From positions 1 to 64,000 of the forward strand of contig MPMQ01000003.1 in the NCBI GenBank assembly GCA_002238585.1: 64,000 nt of DNA. Reading direction: 5' to 3'. The notes under the pieces were generated by a model that saw only the letters and a list, made by a program, of their open reading frames with translations, was not told the DNA's origin and did no database searches. This DNA is from Kistimonas sp. bin40 (GTDB lineage Bacteria; Pseudomonadota; Gammaproteobacteria; Pseudomonadales; Endozoicomonadaceae). Positions 61,964-64,000 of this stretch are shown here, piece by piece. Within the stretch, counting starts at the first letter, position 1, and the number at the start of each line of letters is the position of its first letter. The position numbers and the translations under genes are program-made.

Positions 61964-62877
61964 GCGCCGTGCTTTGCACGACTGATGCTGTTAAAACACA
62001 TAGCCCTGCCAAAACGCGGATTGTGACCCACTCCGTTCCTGCAATAGATCTCTTCGTTCCAGAAAAGTTCCATGCAGAGCACAAAAAGGCTCCCGCTGCT
62101 GCCAGACAGGAATCCCGGTATGGCATTTGGACAGGACAAGAGAACGCCCTGCCCCACCAGAAAAAGACACCCGCTGCTGCCAGACAGGAATCCCGGTATG
62201 GCATTTGGACAGGACAAGAGCAGACCCTGCCCCATCACAAGAGGACACCCGCAGCTGTCAGACAGCAACCCCGGTATATCATCCAGAAAGGACAAGGGAA
62301 AGCCCTGCCCCACCACAAGAAGGCCCCCGCTGCTGCCAGACAGGAATCCCGGTATGGCATTTGGAAAGGACAAGAGCAGACCCTGCCCCATCACAAGAGG
62401 ACACCCGCAGCTGTCAGACAGCGACCCCGGTATATCATCTGCAAAGGACAAGACAACGCCCTGCCCCACCACCAAAAGGCATCCGCCACTGTCAGACAGA
62501 GATCCTGGTACCTCATGAGGGAAAGACAAGAGAAAGCCCTGCCCCACCACAAACAGGCTGCCGCTGCTGTCAGACAGAGATCCCGGTATTTCTTGAGGGA
62601 AAACCAAGAGAAAGCCCTGCCCCACCACAAGAAAGCCCCCGCTGCTGTCAGACAGAGATCCCGGTATCTCGTGAGGGAAAACCAAGAGAAAGCCCTGCCC
62701 CACCACAAGAAAGCCTCCGCTGCTGTCAGACAGAGATCCCGGTATTTCATGAGGGAAAACCAGGAGAAAGCCCTGCCCCACCACAAGAAAACCCCCGCTG
62801 CTGTCAGGCGGGAATCCTGGTATTTTTTTGGGGAAAAACAAGGGAAAGGCTAGCTCAAGGATGAAACGAGACGTCAT
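61954..62877 (-). CDS. 26-residue-repeat protein of unknown function
   Basis: An uncharacterised protein made mostly of ten tandem 26-residue units with consensus near GFLLVFPHEIPGSLSDSSGG followed by FLVVGQ. Where adjacent units differ, the changes I checked (for example ctcgtg/ttcatg, ccc/tcc, caagag/caggag) are silent in this minus-strand frame. Most are amino-acid replacing in the opposing plus frame, so selection supports the minus strand. The regularly spaced hydrophobic strands with Gly/Pro turns suggest a repetitive beta structure. The frame extends to 63138. I take MTSRFILELAFPLFFPKK at 62877 as the likelier start because it begins the repeat pattern and gives a hydrophobic N-terminus, but no ribosome site decides it. 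The C-terminal part (FNSISRAKHGAWR) overlaps the rhodanese start. Confidence 0.6.
   Translation of the reverse strand: MTSRFILELAFPLFFPKKIPGFPPDSSGGFLVVGQGFLLVFPHEIPGSLSDSSGGFLVVGQGFLLVFPHEIPGSLSDSSGGFLVVGQGFLLVFPQEIPGSLSDSSGSLFVVGQGFLLSFPHEVPGSLSDSGGCLLVVGQGVVLSFADDIPGSLSDSCGCPLVMGQGLLLSFPNAIPGFLSGSSGGLLVVGQGFPLSFLDDIPGLLSDSCGCPLVMGQGLLLSCPNAIPGFLSGSSGCLFLVGQGVLLSCPNAIPGFLSGSSGSLFVLCMELFWNEEIYCRNGVGHNPRFGRAMCFNSISRAKHGAWR
62070..62850. repeat. 78-bp tandem repeat, about ten units
   Basis: Units begin near agatcccggtat and recur at exactly 78 bp (for example 62581, 62659, 62737). Units towards the right end are nearly identical, while those on the left fall into two alternating types. Being a multiple of three it keeps all frames open. 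Confidence 0.95.
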
Positions 62878-63174
62878 CGACTGGCATGGCAAGCTCAGGC
62901 GTCCAGAAGTCTGGTCCCTTCGAAAGGTGCGACACAAAACAGGAATACACTGACGTGCAATCAAGATCCAGAGTACACCGCCCCTGACGCTACAGGCCAG
63001 CGCGTCGTGCTGCTGATCTACGGATCCGGCAACTTTCAAAAGAATACACCCCACGTCAGTATGAGGATGTGCATCTGCGCCATCTCTTGCCGGAAAAACA
63101 AAACAGTCTTTACCGTTTTCGCTCCGCCCGTGAATCAAACAGCAAATATTCAGGGAGGCGTAACTACAGAATAA

Positions 63175-63251
63175 TGGCGGACCGGACGGGATTCGAACCC
63201 GCGACCTCCGGCGTGACAGGCCGGCATTCTAACCAGCTGAACTACCGGTCC
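63175..63251 (-). tRNA. tRNA-Asp (GTC), copy 1
   Basis: Cloverleaf on the minus strand with acceptor GGACCGG/CCGGTCC, D-arm AGTTCAGCTGGTTAGAAT, anticodon GTC in CCTGTCACG, T-loop GGTTCGAATCC and an encoded CCA end. Confidence 0.97.
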
Positions 63252-63388
63252 GGCAATGTGAAAAGCACCTTTACTTACTTCGTGATCGGAAAACCTGGTT
63301 TTTGTCAGAAACAAAAAACAGAGATACCTGATCCTTCTAACTTGCTACCCATAAGCAGGCAGGGAGCGAAGACGCAAAAGCGAAATAA

Positions 63389-63465
63389 TGGCGAACCGGA
63401 CGGGACTCGAACCCGTGACCTCCGGCGTGACAGGCCGGCATTCTAACCAGCTGAACTACCGGTCC
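63389..63465 (-). tRNA. tRNA-Asp (GTC), copy 2
   Basis: Same anticodon (GTC) and body as the first copy, with small changes in the acceptor (one G-U pair from CCGGTTC) and T-arm (GGTTCGAGTCC). It carries an encoded CCA. The pair lies 137 bp apart and probably arose by duplication. Confidence 0.96.
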
Positions 63466-63511
63466 GCATACTCAAGATTATGACAGGACGTAAAGAACAG
63501 TCATAAGTAAC

Positions 63512-63587
63512 TGGTGGGTGATGACGGGATCGAACCGCCGACCCTCTGCTTGTAAGGCAGATGCTCTCCCAGCTGAGCTAATCACCC
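63512..63587 (-). tRNA. tRNA-Val (TAC)
   Basis: Minus-strand cloverleaf with acceptor GGGTGAT/ATCACCC, D-arm TAGCTCAGCTGGGAGAGC, anticodon TAC in CCTTACAAG, T-loop GGTTCGATCCC and encoded CCA. Val-Asp-Asp is a common gammaproteobacterial tRNA group. Confidence 0.97.
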
Positions 63588-63840
63588 TGCACAAAATCAA
63601 GTCAAACCTGATATCAAGTCAAACCCGAGGAAAAAACCGCGCCAGTTGACCACAAACACTTACTCGCTGTGGACTTCCAACACAGACTTCCGCCGCCTCG
63701 ACGAGCTTCGAAGAAAGCCCATCAACAAGCATGCGGCCTCACATGCGGGACGCATTATAAGCAGTATTGCCCCGCTCTTGCAACAGAAATTTAGTGTTCT
63801 CCCCCGCAATTCACGTCATTGCCTCCTGCCAGCGTCCAAC
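63588..63840. other. Gap between acpS and the tRNA cluster
   Basis: About 250 bp with no coding frame. The promoter of the Val-Asp-Asp tRNA transcript should lie here, but no clear -35/-10 pair stands out. A short direct repeat (atcaagtcaaacc) occurs near 63597 and 63612. Confidence 0.5.
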
Positions 63841-64000
63841 TCAGCAGGGCTGCGTAGTCTCAAGAATCACAAAGGCCTGGGCATAAGCTTCTTCGTCGCT
63901 CAGGCTGATGTGTGTTTTCGTAATGTGACGCACTTGTTGCAAGTGCTGCGCTCGCCCCGAAAACAGCAGAACAGGCGCCCCCGAAGACAAGTTCAGTACA
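63841..64000 (-). CDS. acpS: Holo-ACP synthase AcpS, C-terminal part
   Basis: AcpS transfers the phosphopantetheine arm to acyl-carrier protein. Only the last 53 residues are in the window. SSGAPVLLFSGRAQHLQQV then THISLSDEEAYAQAFVILE match the AcpS C-terminus (GxPxxxL...HxSLSDExxYAxAxVI). The 5' part lies beyond 64000. Confidence 0.88.
   Translation of the reverse strand, partial: VLNLSSGAPVLLFSGRAQHLQQVRHITKTHISLSDEEAYAQAFVILETTQPC

Noticed and set aside
61969..62853. Plus-strand 294-codon frame of HHKK-type 26-residue repeats
   Set aside because: Differences between neighbouring repeat units change amino acids in this frame but are silent on the minus strand, so it is the mirror of the real gene.

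Overview
The window looks like a gammaproteobacterial chromosome. The housekeeping genes and their order match Pseudomonas/Oceanospirillales: ruvC-ruvA-ruvB-ybgC-tolQ, lptE-holA, a large NAD-type glutamate dehydrogenase, ppiD with fabI, comF-bioBFHC, rsfS-rlmH-mrdA-rodA, and secB-grxC-rhodanese. Between these conserved blocks lie accessory stretches with a strongly host-associated flavour: eukaryotic-type C2H2 zinc-finger proteins, a protein with apparent death-fold repeats, a secreted zinc phospholipase C-like protein, coiled-coil membrane proteins, and unusually many tandem repeats. An intracellular, possibly intranuclear, symbiont or parasite of an animal (for example an Endozoicomonas relative) would fit. 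That placement is inference.

Layout. 0-3 kb: partial tolQ (its 3' end becomes a 9-bp repeat), ybgC, intact ruvA, and what appear to be decayed ruvB and ruvC. 3-8 kb: an AlbA/RecG-like ATP-binding protein with 20 seven-residue repeats and an unrecognised 811-residue protein. 8.7-10.4 kb: lptE-holA. 10.4-14.3 kb: a two-gene operon (zinc phospholipase C-like protein plus membrane protein), an 8-bp repeat array and a coiled-coil membrane protein. 15-18.5 kb: two divergent C2H2 zinc-finger genes on the plus strand. 18.8-26.2 kb: gdhB and ppiD. 26.3-32.8 kb: an accessory island between ppiD and fabI holding the death-fold-like protein, a small coupled gene, a GYQP-repeat protein with a single zinc finger, an RDD protein and rmf. 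33-35 kb: fabI and purC.

35.9-45 kb is the most striking part. It is a minus-strand tandem family of C2H2 zinc-finger genes with 5, 10, 12 and 9 canonical fingers joined by eukaryotic TGEKP-type linkers. Each has a basic N-terminal segment and a conserved acidic C-terminal tail resembling a transactivation domain. An ISL3-type transposase relic and a truncated copy lie at one end, and a tail-only relic at the other. The architecture (modular DNA-binding array plus nuclear-type basic segment plus acidic tail) parallels TAL effectors but is built from C2H2 fingers. I propose it as a family of host-directed transcription-factor mimics.

45.2-53 kb: rsmE, comF, the biotin genes bioB-bioF-bioH-bioC, a flavin-reductase-like gene, rsfS and rlmH. 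53-55 kb has no recognised gene. 55-58 kb: mrdA-rodA. 58.5-59.5 kb: a non-coding satellite-like array with units of about 62-66 bp. 59.8-62 kb: grpE with a sigma-32 type promoter, secB, grxC and a rhodanese-fold protein. 62-63 kb: a gene of ten 26-residue repeats, assigned to the minus strand because differences between the compared repeat units are silent only in that frame. The end holds three tRNA genes (Asp, Asp, Val) and the 3' part of acpS.
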